A DNA stretch of 64,000 bases from Agrobacterium tumefaciens (GCA_025559845.1 CP048469.1:2046001-2110000); one strand, 5' to 3'. Numbered from the stretch's first letter, positions 1-9,399 are shown. The notes: a model not told the origin generated them from the letters alone. Translations and numbers: made by a program.

Positions 1-378
1 ATCGCGCGTTCCGCTGTGGCTGGGGGCGCTGGCCTGGTTCGCGGCGTTGCGCATCCACTCCAGGAAGCCTGTCTTGACGAAGATCCACTCGTAGGCCTGT
101 TCGACCAGCCAATGCGCGGTGCGTCCCGGTTCCTGCACCAGAGCGCTGCGGGTGAAATGACCGGAGAGCTGGGCCAGTTCATAGTCGAGCATTCCCTGTG
201 CGTGCCGCCATCCTTGATCCGGCCAGAACAGGTGCATGCCCACGCATTCGATGACGATGCAAAGGAGCAGCGAGCCGCACAGAACGCCGAATAGGCGAAA
301 CGGCAGCGTGATGATGCCTGCGATCAGTCCTTGCTGGCGGTTCTGCTGGCGTTGCGCGGTGGCGGCCGGATCACTCAT
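1..378 (-). CDS. ICE membrane protein, PFL_4697 family (TIGR03747), C-terminus cut by window edge
   Basis: The frame is open from an ATG at 378 to the window edge, giving 126 residues of a membrane protein. It has a hydrophobic segment near residues 20-48 and the family-like stretches GLIAGIITLPFRLFGVL and AHWLVEQAYEWIFVKTGF. TIGR03747 proteins sit beside traD in PFGI-1-class ICEs and are thought to belong to the type IV secretion apparatus in the inner membrane. Its start overlaps the traD stop by four bases (ATGA), so it is translationally coupled. The 3' part lies outside the window. Confidence 0.8.
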   Translation of the reverse strand, partial: MSDPAATAQRQQNRQQGLIAGIITLPFRLFGVLCGSLLLCIVIECVGMHLFWPDQGWRHAQGMLDYELAQLSGHFTRSALVQEPGRTAHWLVEQAYEWIFVKTGFLEWMRNAANQASAPSHSGTRD

Positions 379-2543
379 ATGACCGCCTCGCCATCGGCCG
401 CGGCCGAGGTGATATGCCGAAAGTCGTCCAGCAGGTCGTCCGGTAGCGGTTCATCCTGCAGGCCCGGAAGTCCCTGGTTTTCCCACCAGTCGCCAGCCTC
501 CACGTAGTGCTGACGCATGTAGCCCGCCAGTTGTTGCAGATCCCTGGGCATCGCCTCGTCGGGATCTGGCGCCGGCAACGGCATGCGCACCTTCCAGAGG
601 TTCCCACCCTCCAGCAATGCAAAGGCCTGCCCTTTCGGTAGTGCCACCACGTGCGCCGGCTCGATCAACGGCACGCTGGTGGTCGTGATCCTGTCCTGGG
701 TGTTGCTGGTGAAATCGGTCTGCCCGCGAATATCCGAACTGTCGGTTGCGCCGCTCATCAGCGACGTAGTGTAGACCTCGACCTTTGGAAGCTGCTTGGT
801 CAGCAACTCTGCCGTCGCTGTTTCGCGCACGCGCAACATGAAGAGATTATTGAAGTTGCCGACCACCTGGCCGGCTTTGGCACGGTTGCCGATCCTCGCT
901 TCGATATCACTGAGGGTCTGGGTGTAGGCCGTGACTTGCAGGCCGGCGCCGCCGCCCTTGTTGACCATGGGGATGAATTCATCGCCCATGAGTTCGTTGA
1001 ATTCGTCGGCATGGACGTTGATCGGCAATTTCACCCCGGAGGCCGTGCCGGGAAGCCCGTCATCGATCCCGAATTTGTAGATGTGTCCGGCCACGGATAC
1101 CAGATCGCTGAACATCGAGTTGCCGACCGCTGCCGCGACCTCCGCATCCGACAGCGCATCAAGGCCAACGTAGACGACCGCCCTCTTGCGGATGATCTGC
1201 ATCCAGTCGAAGATCGGCCGCGGATCGTTCAGGTCGGAATAGTTCGGCGCGAGCAGCTGCGCGGTTTTGCCGGTCGTGAGCTTTTCGAGCAACGGCAACA
1301 AAGACGCGACGATCTTGTCGAAATAGGTGCGGTCATAACGCACTGCCGAACGCAGACCATCGAGCACGGGATCGTACACGCGCACCTGGGAGAGATACTG
1401 CTCCAACGCTACCACGCGCTTCTCGCGGCCCATCATGTGACGAGGCGTATTCTTGTCGTTGATCCGGCCTTCGAGTTGGACGATGACCTCCCACGCCTTC
1501 TGCTCATGGCTGGCGAAGTAGTGTTGGGCATATTCGATGAACAGGGCGTCGATGTTCACCACATGGCGCTGGATCAGTAGGTAGTCCGGCCGCTGCCCCA
1601 GTTCCACCAGGGCTCTGGCGATGATGTTGACGAAGCGCCATGCGAATTCACGGAACGCCGCACTGTTGCCTTCGCCCGAAAGCTGCCCTGCGATGCGGGT
1701 CGCCACTTCACTGATACGGCCGAAGCGCCCCACGGCGTTGTAGCGTGACGAAATGTCGGGCCATCCCAGATGAAACACATAGAACTCGCCCTCGCGCCCG
1801 GCGCGTTTGGCCTCGACGTACATTCGTTTCAAAAGGTCTGCGTCACCCTTGGGGTCGAAAGCGATAACGACCTCATGCTCTCCGGCGGCGTTGCGCCGGC
1901 GGATGTCCTGGGTGATGAACAATTCGGCCAGCCGGGTCTTGCCGACGCGCGTGGTGCCCAGCACAAGCGAGTGGCCGACCCGTTCGCCGAGCGGCAGGGT
2001 GACGTCGATTTCGTGCGGTTCGATGCCGTGCAGGCGTGGCATGCCTCCCACTGGTGGCAGCGGCCGCGCGGGATTCAACGGGTTGTCCCATGCTATCACC
2101 CGGGCGAGCTTCGAAAGTGGAAACGGTGCGAACTCCAGACGCTCTTCAACGCGCCGGGCAAGGCGGTAGATCGGTGTCGGCTCGACGTAGCGCCGGAATT
2201 CCGGCCGATAGGTCTGCATCAGCCGGTGCGTGTGGCGCTGGTCCCAGCGAAAGCCGCGGCCGATAAACAGGCGCTGCCGACTGACCGGCACCTGGCGACT
2301 GGTCATGACATAGCGAGGCAGGCGGCGGATATTGCGGCGGTATCGCAAGATGGCCATCGCCTCGCGCAGGCGGATGCCGCCAAAGACGAGGAATGCCAGA
2401 GCGCTGCCGGATCCCAGCAGCGGGCTTAACGCGAGCGACCATGGTGCCACCATGCACACCAACGCGGCGCCGGCGCAAACCGCAACGGTGTATAGCTCCA
2501 CCGCTGGCCGCAGCAGCACTTCGACCGCATGAGGCTGGGCCAT
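375..2543 (-). CDS. traD: Conjugative coupling ATPase TraD (PFGI-1/SXT class)
   Basis: This 722-residue type IV coupling protein links the relaxosome to the transfer channel and drives DNA export at the inner membrane. Hydrophobic segments lie near residues 15-60. The Walker A motif GTTRVGKT is at about 196-203, and a Walker B-like strand VVIAFDPKGD is near 225-234. The length is normal for the PFGI-1 class (TIGR03743). It follows the PFL_4695-family gene and overlaps the PFL_4697-family gene by 4 bases, within an unbroken minus-strand transfer operon. Start ATG at 2543. Confidence 0.93.
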   Translation of the reverse strand: MAQPHAVEVLLRPAVELYTVAVCAGAALVCMVAPWSLALSPLLGSGSALAFLVFGGIRLREAMAILRYRRNIRRLPRYVMTSRQVPVSRQRLFIGRGFRWDQRHTHRLMQTYRPEFRRYVEPTPIYRLARRVEERLEFAPFPLSKLARVIAWDNPLNPARPLPPVGGMPRLHGIEPHEIDVTLPLGERVGHSLVLGTTRVGKTRLAELFITQDIRRRNAAGEHEVVIAFDPKGDADLLKRMYVEAKRAGREGEFYVFHLGWPDISSRYNAVGRFGRISEVATRIAGQLSGEGNSAAFREFAWRFVNIIARALVELGQRPDYLLIQRHVVNIDALFIEYAQHYFASHEQKAWEVIVQLEGRINDKNTPRHMMGREKRVVALEQYLSQVRVYDPVLDGLRSAVRYDRTYFDKIVASLLPLLEKLTTGKTAQLLAPNYSDLNDPRPIFDWMQIIRKRAVVYVGLDALSDAEVAAAVGNSMFSDLVSVAGHIYKFGIDDGLPGTASGVKLPINVHADEFNELMGDEFIPMVNKGGGAGLQVTAYTQTLSDIEARIGNRAKAGQVVGNFNNLFMLRVRETATAELLTKQLPKVEVYTTSLMSGATDSSDIRGQTDFTSNTQDRITTTSVPLIEPAHVVALPKGQAFALLEGGNLWKVRMPLPAPDPDEAMPRDLQQLAGYMRQHYVEAGDWWENQGLPGLQDEPLPDDLLDDFRHITSAAADGEAVI

Positions 2544-2553
2544 GACGGCTTGC

Positions 2554-3108
2554 TCACTGCTCGATGCCGCTGGCGGTGATCAGGACCGGGTAGTGCCGCA
2601 GTCCGAGCCGCTGAGCGAGGTCGTCACCCGATACGGGGGACAAGGTGAGCTCGGGCGCCAGCTTGCGCAGTCCCGCCAGTGTCTCTGCCGATCCGACATT
2701 GACCACGAGACCGATGGCGCTGATTTCGGTCAGTGCCGCCTTGCGCTCAAGCAGCCATGCGCGTGAGCGCTCGTCATCACCGATGAGGAAGACTGGAGTA
2801 AGACCCGGAGCCTGGATCACCCGGCGAGGCTCATCGCCAGGCGACAACCGCTCCGAGCGCACCGGCAGCATATCTGCTTCGCTGAAGGTCTTGCCTCCGG
2901 ACGGCGGCACGGAGATACGTGGCGGACTCGGTTGATCCTGGCGTGGCGGCAGGTCCAGCGCCTGGTAGTAAGGCAAAGCGGAACTGCCTCCATGGTCCTC
3001 GACCACGACGAGAGGCGGCTGGCCCGCCGCCAGGGCTGGCAGAACAACGGCGCACAACAACGCGCAAAGAATCGGCCTCACGGCGCCAAGGGCGAAGGCA
3101 GGTTTCAT
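2554..3108 (-). CDS. ICE protein, PFL_4695 family (TIGR03765)
   Basis: A 184-residue exported protein with a cleavable-looking signal peptide (hydrophobic stretch to VLPALAAG). The C-terminal half, about residues 95-180, has a thioredoxin-like layout ending in the strand YPVLITASGIEQ. Family members occur immediately 5' of traD in PFGI-1-type ICEs; the molecular role is unknown, probably in the periplasm during pilus or channel assembly. It overlaps the transglycosylase gene upstream by 4 bases (ATGA) and ends 10 bases before traD. Confidence 0.85.
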   Translation of the reverse strand: MKPAFALGAVRPILCALLCAVVLPALAAGQPPLVVVEDHGGSSALPYYQALDLPPRQDQPSPPRISVPPSGGKTFSEADMLPVRSERLSPGDEPRRVIQAPGLTPVFLIGDDERSRAWLLERKAALTEISAIGLVVNVGSAETLAGLRKLAPELTLSPVSGDDLAQRLGLRHYPVLITASGIEQ

Positions 3109-3689
3109 GGTGTATTCCTCCTTGTGGAAGCGTCCGTACGGGAAGGACCGACCACGCGCGCCAGGTGCTGGCTGACGCTGCGCCGGTAGCGCGCAGCTGG
3201 TGCGCCGCCGGCTGGACGGTGATAGCGACCGATGGCGACCAACCAGTCCTCGCCGGGCGTGTGTTGTTCACGCAGGATTTCGGCCGCGATGGCGAGGTTG
3301 CGGTATGGATCGAGCAGATCGCAGGGGCGGCTGTAGCGGTGCTTCTGGTAGCCCAGGTTGACCTGAGCCAGTCCTGCGTCGATGCGGGTTGGCGGAACTT
3401 CACGTAGCGCCTTGCGCAGCCCCTCGCAGGCCTCTGCGTGGCTGCTAAAACGGCGGGCCGCACCCGCTACGTTCAGTGTCCAGGGCCAGGGAACCAGTCG
3501 TCCGCCACGCTGCAGGCCGCTTTCCTGCAGGGCCACTGCATATAGAACCGGGGACGGAATATCGGCACGTTGGGCTGCGACCTGGTAGGCAGGTGGCGGT
3601 ATCTCCTGGGCGTTGGCCTGGGCGGTCCCGGCCATCAAGCCGGCCAGCAGCGCGAGCAGGCGTGCGTAACGGTTCACTGCCGTTGCCAT
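3105..3689 (-). CDS. Lytic transglycosylase (SLT domain) of the ICE transfer operon
   Basis: A 194-residue periplasmic peptidoglycan-cleaving enzyme that probably opens the wall for the conjugation apparatus. A signal peptide (LLALLAGLMAGTAQANA) is followed by the SLT core: ALQESGL carries the catalytic Glu, then DAGLAQVNLGYQ, DPYRNLAIAAEIL and AIGRYHRPAGG. I take the ATG at 3689; the longer upstream frame lacks a signal peptide and runs deep into the preceding gene. The start overlaps that gene's end by 16 bases, and the stop overlaps the next start by 4. Confidence 0.88.
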   Translation of the reverse strand: MATAVNRYARLLALLAGLMAGTAQANAQEIPPPAYQVAAQRADIPSPVLYAVALQESGLQRGGRLVPWPWTLNVAGAARRFSSHAEACEGLRKALREVPPTRIDAGLAQVNLGYQKHRYSRPCDLLDPYRNLAIAAEILREQHTPGEDWLVAIGRYHRPAGGAPAARYRRSVSQHLARVVGPSRTDASTRRNTP

Positions 3690-4414
3690 TGATCGCCAAC
3701 CTGCCGCACGACGGCTGGCAGATCTCCCTGCAGGCCCAGTGACAACCAGCGGCCTGCGTCGTGGTTGAGGGTGATGGAGCCGTTGCGAACACGGGAGGGG
3801 TCGATACGCTCCCGCTTGGCCCATTCGCGGATGCGGGCATCATCCTGGCGGCTTCCGACCATGTAGAGATCGAACTCGTTTCCCGAAGCCTGCAATTGCT
3901 GGACAAGCTGACCGCACGGCGCGCATTCGTCCTTGACGAATACCGCCATCCGGCGCTCATCACTTGATGCAGCGCTCGCACTGGAAGCGGCGTTGGCACC
4001 AGGCAGATTGACGCGCTGCATGCCGGGATGCAGGCGTTGCCAGGCGGCGTCATAGGCGCGCTGATAAGCCAATGTTTTCTCGACGCGGCGTGCTTCGACC
4101 TGCACCTGCAATTCAGCGTAACGGCGGCGCTCGTCGTCCGACCGTGCCTCGATGCCAAGTGCTGTCAACGGATCGAGATTGGGAGAAAAGATTCCCAGCG
4201 GCCCCCGCATCACTTCCCGGTAGCGCGTCCATTCCTCCGGGCGAAGTCCCCAGTCGCGCGCATTCTGTTCGTCGCTGTTGGTCGCGATCGTTGGCTGTTC
4301 CTGGCTGGGAACGACAGGAGAAGCGGCTGTGCGCGCGTTTTGCGCCGTTGCCGCGGAGACGGCACCGACGGCAAGGCTGGTCGCCAGTGCAAGCGAAATG
4401 ATCCTGTGGTTCAT
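3674..4414 (-). CDS. ICE protein, PFL_4693 family (TIGR03759)
   Basis: A 246-residue exported protein. After an N-terminal signal sequence (to VSAATAQ), a region with DWGLRPEEWTRYREVMRGPLG matches the family signature. The second half holds a CxxC motif (DECAPCGQL) and a thioredoxin-like fold ending in strands around SRVRNGSITLNHDAGRW, consistent with a periplasmic redox or chaperone role in transfer-system assembly. It starts 9 bases after the preceding gene. The function is inferred only from family and context. Confidence 0.87.
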   Translation of the reverse strand: MNHRIISLALATSLAVGAVSAATAQNARTAASPVVPSQEQPTIATNSDEQNARDWGLRPEEWTRYREVMRGPLGIFSPNLDPLTALGIEARSDDERRRYAELQVQVEARRVEKTLAYQRAYDAAWQRLHPGMQRVNLPGANAASSASAASSDERRMAVFVKDECAPCGQLVQQLQASGNEFDLYMVGSRQDDARIREWAKRERIDPSRVRNGSITLNHDAGRWLSLGLQGDLPAVVRQVGDQWQRQ

Positions 4415-4423
4415 CTGGCCCTC

Positions 4424-5071
4424 CTACGGCGCAACCACGCGAAGAACCTGGCCGCCGTTCTGGAACACCGCGGTGTGGTCTTCGATGGTTTCCAGCCGCC
4501 AGCCGGCCTCCGTTTCGCCGGGCCGCAGAACGCCTGTCAGGGGCGAGGCAGCGGCTCCCGTAGGCAGGATCGACAAAAAGCGTTCGCCGCCGCGCATTTC
4601 GAGGCCGATGACCTTGAATGGAGGCACCGCCGCCTTGGGCTTGGAGGCCTGGGTCTTCCGCGTCCGGGTTGGGGTGGGAGCGACCTGGGCGGCTTTCGCC
4701 ATGCGGGTCTCCAACTGCTCGATGCGGCTTTGCAATGGAGAGAGGCTTTCGGCCGTCAGCCGTTTACCAAGCGCCTGCTCGATCCTGGAAACCCGTTGCT
4801 CGATGGCCTGGCGCTCGGTTTCGAACTGCGCGGTCGTTAACGCGTCGGGCCGTTGGCGCTGAGCTTCGATCTGCTGTCCCAATTCCGCCAGCCGTGCTTC
4901 CATGGCCGCGACTTGCCCACTTTGCGCGTTGTCCCCGGCATGTGTGGCAAGGTTGGACAGCGCGACGTGATTCACTACGGCTCCCGCGCTGATCAGCAAG
5001 ACCCAGGTGATGGTGGCCACGCGCAGCAGCGGTACACGCGAGCGGCGGCCGGAGTCGGGGATGATGGTCAT
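4424..5071 (-). CDS. ICE single-pass coiled-coil membrane protein
   Basis: A 215-residue protein in the slot that usually follows pilL in this ICE class. One transmembrane segment (about residues 17-38) is followed by a heptad-rich coiled coil (about 52-128, MEARLAELGQQIEAQ and RIEQALGKRL), a Lys/Pro/Thr linker and a small C-terminal beta domain (FKVIGLEMRGGERFLSILP, QVLRVVAP). It resembles inner-membrane PilP/PilO-like assembly proteins in layout only. The start overlaps the pilL stop by 4 bases. No precise function is claimed. Confidence 0.78.
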   Translation of the reverse strand: MTIIPDSGRRSRVPLLRVATITWVLLISAGAVVNHVALSNLATHAGDNAQSGQVAAMEARLAELGQQIEAQRQRPDALTTAQFETERQAIEQRVSRIEQALGKRLTAESLSPLQSRIEQLETRMAKAAQVAPTPTRTRKTQASKPKAAVPPFKVIGLEMRGGERFLSILPTGAAASPLTGVLRPGETEAGWRLETIEDHTAVFQNGGQVLRVVAP

Positions 5072-5652
5072 GGCCGGACCTCCGTGATGAGCGGGCGTTT
5101 TTCAACATGACCGGCCGCCTTCGAGGCTGAGTGCGCGGCCGGTTGGCTCAGAGCAGATGCTGGTTGGGGAAAGCGGGTGAAGCAGATCCGGCGGGCGCCA
5201 TCGTCGACTTTCAGATCCCACGCGGGGCCTGCCAGCGTCAGCAGGGCATCGCGCAGCAGCATCGGCCCCAACCGATAGTGGGATGCCGGCAGTGGCAGTG
5301 AATTGAGCGCGGTGATCTCGCCCACCGAGCAGAGCTGGTAACCAGAACGCAGCAGGACGTGACGCAATGCATCGCCCACGGTCGCATTGCGCGTATCGGG
5401 CATGGCAACGTCGACTACCTGCAACAGTAGGTCATGCTGTGCCGATGCCGGAGCCAGTTCGACCAGGGTGTAGCGGCCATAGCGCACGACAGGAATGAAT
5501 TCCGGCCTCTGTTTTGCCGGCGCGATCGCCGGCTTCGCGATGGGGGCGGCCTTCGGGGGAGGCGTCGTCGTGGCGCAGCCGGCCATCAGTGCGGCTGCGA
5601 TCAGCAGGCCGCAGCCCGCCAGATGGCGATGGAAGTGGCTGAATGGTTGCAT
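5068..5652 (-). CDS. pilL: PilL-type lipoprotein of the ICE (TIGR03748)
   Basis: A 194-residue outer-membrane-type lipoprotein and first gene of the transfer operon. A lipobox (ALMAGC) ends the signal peptide, followed by a Pro/Ala/Lys spacer and the PilL core VVRYGRYTLVELAPASAQ and VGDALRHVLLRSGYQLC. The domain is shared with PilN/secretin-associated proteins of conjugative type IV pili. All genes 5' to 3' down to the window edge run in the same direction with overlaps or tiny gaps, so one transcript is likely. Confidence 0.85.
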   Translation of the reverse strand: MQPFSHFHRHLAGCGLLIAAALMAGCATTTPPPKAAPIAKPAIAPAKQRPEFIPVVRYGRYTLVELAPASAQHDLLLQVVDVAMPDTRNATVGDALRHVLLRSGYQLCSVGEITALNSLPLPASHYRLGPMLLRDALLTLAGPAWDLKVDDGARRICFTRFPQPASALSQPAAHSASKAAGHVEKRPLITEVRP

Positions 5653-6027
5653 GTGTCGGTTCTCTAAAGCGTTGAACCGTCACAATCGCCGTTCATGGCG
5701 GGGGCATCAGCAAACAAAGGGAACTGCTGGCTGCCCCTATTTCTATTTTCGAAGAGCTTCCCCCTTCCTATCGCTTATTCGCTGTCTGTCGGCAGGGGTG
5801 CGTTCTCTTTGCGCTAAGACCTTGCGTGAGCTCTTAGGATGGGCCAAGTTCGCTCTTCGATGTTCTGGGCTGCGGAACCTGCGTACCGAGGCATTGTCGG
5901 CATCGGCGCCGAGGACGGTTGGTGCGGCTTTCACGTAGTAAAAGGAGCACCTAGCATGGCCAGGCGAATGCCACCAACAAGCGTCCCGCCTAGCCACGCC
6001 GCTTTCAGGCACTTACCATCGGCTGTA
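5653..6027. other. Intergenic: ICE operon head to cargo boundary
   Basis: No gene is supported here. It lies between the pilL start and the 3' end of the glucose dehydrogenase gene, so it must hold the transfer-operon promoter and one edge of the cargo slot. Stretches are T-rich (5735-5760), but I cannot pick convincing -35/-10 elements or a terminator hairpin. Confidence 0.5.
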
Positions 6028-8448
6028 TTATTTACCATCGCTATCTTTCGGTAACGCATAGGCCACGATCGCATCACCAAGCTTGGATTCCATGAACAGG
6101 CTGCCGCCTGCCGCGATCACCACGAATTGTCGCTTGCTGCGATCGGACCAATAGGTCATCGGCGTGGCCTGGCCGCCCGCGGGAAGACTGGACTTCCACA
6201 GTTCCTTGCCGGTGCTGGCATCAATGGCGCGCAGCACGCTTTCCTGCGTCGCCGCAACGAAAATCAGGTTACCGCGCGTCACCAGCGATCCGCCGGCGAT
6301 GGGGGTGCCCATCGTGATCGGAAGGTGCGATGGAATGCCGAACGGGCCGCTACCGCTGGCGGTACCCAGTGGCTTGGTCCAGATAACCTTGTGGGTGGTC
6401 AGATCAACCGCCGTGATCAGCCCATACGGCGGCGCGTTGCATGGAGCGCCGAGCGGAGAAAGGAAGGCCTTGATATCGGCGGCGAACGGAGTCCCGGCCT
6501 GCGCTCCGGCACCGCCAACGTCGCCACCCGCGCCATGGCCAGCGGGCACCAGCCCCAACTTGTCGGCTTCTTCGCGCGGGATCAGCCGGTCGTAGTTGGG
6601 AACCTTGCTGGACGTCACGATCATCAGGTTACGCTGGGGATCCACGGAGACGCTGCCCCAGTCGCTTCCCCCCACGAAGCCCGGGTAGGCGACGGTTGGC
6701 CTCACGCCGGGAGGCGTCAGCGGGCCGTCATAGCGGGCCTCCTTGAACTTAATCCTGCACCAGAGTTGATCGAGCGGCGTCGTACCCCACATGTCACGTT
6801 CGCGCAGATCCGCTCCGCGGAACGAAGGCATCGCGACCGAGAACGGTTGCGTCGGGCTCAGGCGATCGCCAGGCGCCGGGTTGCCGGGTGCCGGGACTTC
6901 TTCCACCGCGGACAGCGGCTGGCCGTTGGTGCGATCCAGCAAGAACATCTCCCCGCGCTTGGTCGGCTGGACCAGCGCATGTACCGGAGCGCTGCCATCC
7001 TTGCCGGGCAAGTCGATCAGCGTCGGCTGCGAAGCGATGTCATAGTCCCACAGATCGTGATGCGTGGTCTGGAACGACCAGCGAAGTGCACCGGTGTCGG
7101 CATCGATTGCCAGCACCGAGCTGGAATACTTGTCGTCGAACGGTCGCCGCTGGGCACCGTAATAGTCCGGCGTGGCGTTGCCCGTGGGTACATAGACCAT
7201 GCCCAGTTCTTCGTCGGCACTCATCGGCGCCCAGCTGTTCGGGGTCGAATGCGTATAGCTCTCGCCGGGCTTGGGCTCGGCATGGTCGTCGGGGCGGCCC
7301 ATGTCGAACGCCCAGGCGAACTTGCCGGTGACTGCATCGTAGCCACGGATCACGCCGGACGGTTCGCCCCAGTACTGGTTGTCGGCCACCCAGCCGCCAA
7401 AGATGACTTTTCCACGCACGATCGCCGGAGCGGAGCTGACGTAGTAGTAGCTCTTCTCGATCTTGCCCTCGGCATTGGGCAGGTCGATATCGACCTGGCC
7501 ATTGTTTCCGAAATCGGGGCAGGGCTGTCCACTGACGGCATCCAGCGCGATCAGGCGGGCGTCGATGGTCGCGGTGAGGATCCGGCTGGAACACACGCCG
7601 GTGGCCTGCGGCACCTGGTAGTAGGCCACGCCTCGGCATGCGCCATGCGAGGAGACCTTGTGCAGCGCGCCGGATTTGAAGCGCCAGTTCACGTGTCCGG
7701 TTTCGGCGTCGATGGACAACACATCGTTGTAGCCGGTGCACACGTAGACCGAATCGCCGACCTTCAACGGCGTCACTTCAAGCGCACCCAAATCGCCATC
7801 CACCGACTTGCCGACATGCACGGTCCAGATGGGTTTCAGGCGCGAGACATTGGCCGGGGTCAGTTGCTCCAGGGCGCTGAAACGCGTGCCGCCGCGGTCA
7901 TTGCCATAGTGCAGCCAGTTGCCGGCGTTCGCTATATCTGTTGCAGGAGTATCGGGACTGGCTGCTGGAGCTTCCGTCTGAGTACCAGCTTGATACAGCG
8001 GATCGACCGGTGTTCCACCAATCCGATGGGCCATGGACCCGACCACGATGGCAGCGACCAGGGCCGTTACGAACACGCCCGCCGATCGCGAGCGCGATGC
8101 TGCCGGGCTTAGTGTCGCCACCAGCCCCGGAATCAGAAAGCCGGCGCCCAGCAGGAAGGTCAGCCACAAACGCGGCAACAGGCCCCAGAAATCGAATCCC
8201 GCTTCCCAGACCGCCCAGGCCAGAGTCAGTACCAGGATTGACGCATACAGGCGGCGTGCATAGGCATTTCCACGCCATACCAAAATGCAGCACACTAGGC
8301 TGGCGATACCCGCCAAGAGGTAGTAAGGAGAGCCGCCCAGCAGCACCAGACGTATGCCGCCGATCACCAGGGGAAGGCCAAACAGACCCAGCAGAACGGC
8401 ATAGATCGTGCGGCCAGATTTTTTTGTAGTAGAAGCCTGATGAGACAC
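6028..8448 (-). CDS. gcd: Membrane-bound PQQ-dependent glucose dehydrogenase
   Basis: An 806-residue quinoprotein oxidising glucose to gluconolactone on the periplasmic face and passing electrons to ubiquinone (EC 1.1.5.2). Four to five transmembrane helices occupy about residues 15-140. The rest is the PQQ beta-propeller, with family stretches NWLHYGNDRGGTRFSAL, ALDAVSGQPCPDFG, TGNATPDYYG and THHDLWDYDIASQPTL. Length is that of full Gcd. No pqq biosynthesis genes are nearby, so it depends on PQQ made elsewhere. It is cargo in the ICE, unrelated to conjugation. Confidence 0.95.
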   Translation of the reverse strand: MSHQASTTKKSGRTIYAVLLGLFGLPLVIGGIRLVLLGGSPYYLLAGIASLVCCILVWRGNAYARRLYASILVLTLAWAVWEAGFDFWGLLPRLWLTFLLGAGFLIPGLVATLSPAASRSRSAGVFVTALVAAIVVGSMAHRIGGTPVDPLYQAGTQTEAPAASPDTPATDIANAGNWLHYGNDRGGTRFSALEQLTPANVSRLKPIWTVHVGKSVDGDLGALEVTPLKVGDSVYVCTGYNDVLSIDAETGHVNWRFKSGALHKVSSHGACRGVAYYQVPQATGVCSSRILTATIDARLIALDAVSGQPCPDFGNNGQVDIDLPNAEGKIEKSYYYVSSAPAIVRGKVIFGGWVADNQYWGEPSGVIRGYDAVTGKFAWAFDMGRPDDHAEPKPGESYTHSTPNSWAPMSADEELGMVYVPTGNATPDYYGAQRRPFDDKYSSSVLAIDADTGALRWSFQTTHHDLWDYDIASQPTLIDLPGKDGSAPVHALVQPTKRGEMFLLDRTNGQPLSAVEEVPAPGNPAPGDRLSPTQPFSVAMPSFRGADLRERDMWGTTPLDQLWCRIKFKEARYDGPLTPPGVRPTVAYPGFVGGSDWGSVSVDPQRNLMIVTSSKVPNYDRLIPREEADKLGLVPAGHGAGGDVGGAGAQAGTPFAADIKAFLSPLGAPCNAPPYGLITAVDLTTHKVIWTKPLGTASGSGPFGIPSHLPITMGTPIAGGSLVTRGNLIFVAATQESVLRAIDASTGKELWKSSLPAGGQATPMTYWSDRSKRQFVVIAAGGSLFMESKLGDAIVAYALPKDSDGK

Positions 8449-8529
8449 GGAAACTTCCTTATGTTAGTTAGGGAACTCGGATATTCGGATCAGGATGCGT
8501 TCAAGCCAGGGGCCAGCGGTACATCGCCA

Positions 8530-8712
8530 TCAGTTGGCCAGATCGCCACCAGCGACCGGATTCGCGCTGTTCAACACGAACGCGCCGAGATCGGAAGCAG
8601 CGAACAAGACCACACGGGCGATATCGTCGGAAACGCCACGTAGGCCTTGGCCGGGAGGTGGCAGGCGCTGGGGTAGAGCAATGACGAACATAATGGCGGC
8701 CTCTATTGCCTT
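8530..8712 (-). pseudogene. SDR oxidoreductase C-terminal fragment
   Basis: The minus frame ending with TGA at 8530-8532 reads DDIARVVLFAASDLGAFV, then NSANPVAGGDLAN and the stop. This matches the last ~40 residues of the intact SDR at 59861-60667 (DDIARVVLFAASDLGAFV ... VIPVDGGDLAR). The upstream part degenerates before about 8712 and no Rossmann N-terminus exists. It is a relic of a cluster like the one at 57-60.7 kb. Flanks 8449-8529 and 8713-8781 show nothing else. Confidence 0.8.
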
Positions 8713-8781
8713 GGTTGAACTGGCCCAATGATGTGTCGGCGGATCCTTGACACCGTAATCGAGCGTCCAGGATCCGCAGTT

Positions 8782-9399
8782 TTAGCCCTTTGCAGCGACG
8801 AAGCTGGCGATCAGATTGCCGTAGAATGGCAGGTGTTCACCCATGATCTGACCAAGCTGCTGGCCCGTCGGCTTGCGCCAATCGGCCTGGAGTTCGGCAC
8901 CGACGGCGACCCAGGTGATTGGCTTGATGCCGGCCTGTACCATGCGTGCCACGGCGACCTCCTGGACGAGCTTATTCCAGGTGCCGGAGGCGTCGATCAC
9001 CGCATAAACGTCATAGCCAGCATTGATCGCCGACAGCGCGACAAAGGCGACGCAGACTTCGGTGGAGACGCCCGCCACGATCAGCTTCTTGCGGCCGGTT
9101 TTCTCGACCGCGGCGACGAATTCGGCGTTATCCCAGGCATTGATCTCGCCGGGTCGATGGATGACCGGCGCGTTTGGAAGGGTCTGGGTGATTACCGGCA
9201 AGACAGGGCCGTTAGGCCCGTCGCTGGCGCTGGTCGTGATGACGGCGGGAAGATTGAACGCCTTGGCGAACTTCACCAGGCCGGTCACGGCAGCCAGATA
9301 TTCGGGGACGCTCTGATCCTGTACGCCGTTCGACAGGCCGGTCTGATGATCGACGAAAAGGACGGCGGCATTGTCGGGTGTAAGACGGTCGTAGCTCAT
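8782..9399 (-). CDS. Isochorismatase-family cysteine hydrolase (YcaC-like)
   Basis: A 205-residue cytoplasmic hydrolase. The N-terminal AAVLFVDHQTGL carries the family Asp, and VAGVSTEVCVAFVALSAI carries the nucleophilic Cys with the characteristic cis-peptide region before it. Members hydrolyse amides or isochorismate-like substrates; the substrate here is unknown. It lies in a minus-strand run with DoxX, Old-Yellow-Enzyme and pirin genes. A related but distinct family member lies at 58905-59510 in the second cluster. Start ATG 9399 has an upstream AGGAG. Confidence 0.88.
   Translation of the reverse strand: MSYDRLTPDNAAVLFVDHQTGLSNGVQDQSVPEYLAAVTGLVKFAKAFNLPAVITTSASDGPNGPVLPVITQTLPNAPVIHRPGEINAWDNAEFVAAVEKTGRKKLIVAGVSTEVCVAFVALSAINAGYDVYAVIDASGTWNKLVQEVAVARMVQAGIKPITWVAVGAELQADWRKPTGQQLGQIMGEHLPFYGNLIASFVAAKG

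Noticed and set aside
651..1580. A 309-residue plus-strand frame inside traD
   Set aside because: Shadow of traD in antisense. It has no family features, and TraD's Walker motifs are in the minus frame.
6127..8112. A 661-residue plus-strand frame across the glucose dehydrogenase gene
   Set aside because: It is the antisense shadow of a high-GC gene. It is Arg/Gly/Ala/His-rich without domains, while the minus frame is a full Gcd with every family motif.
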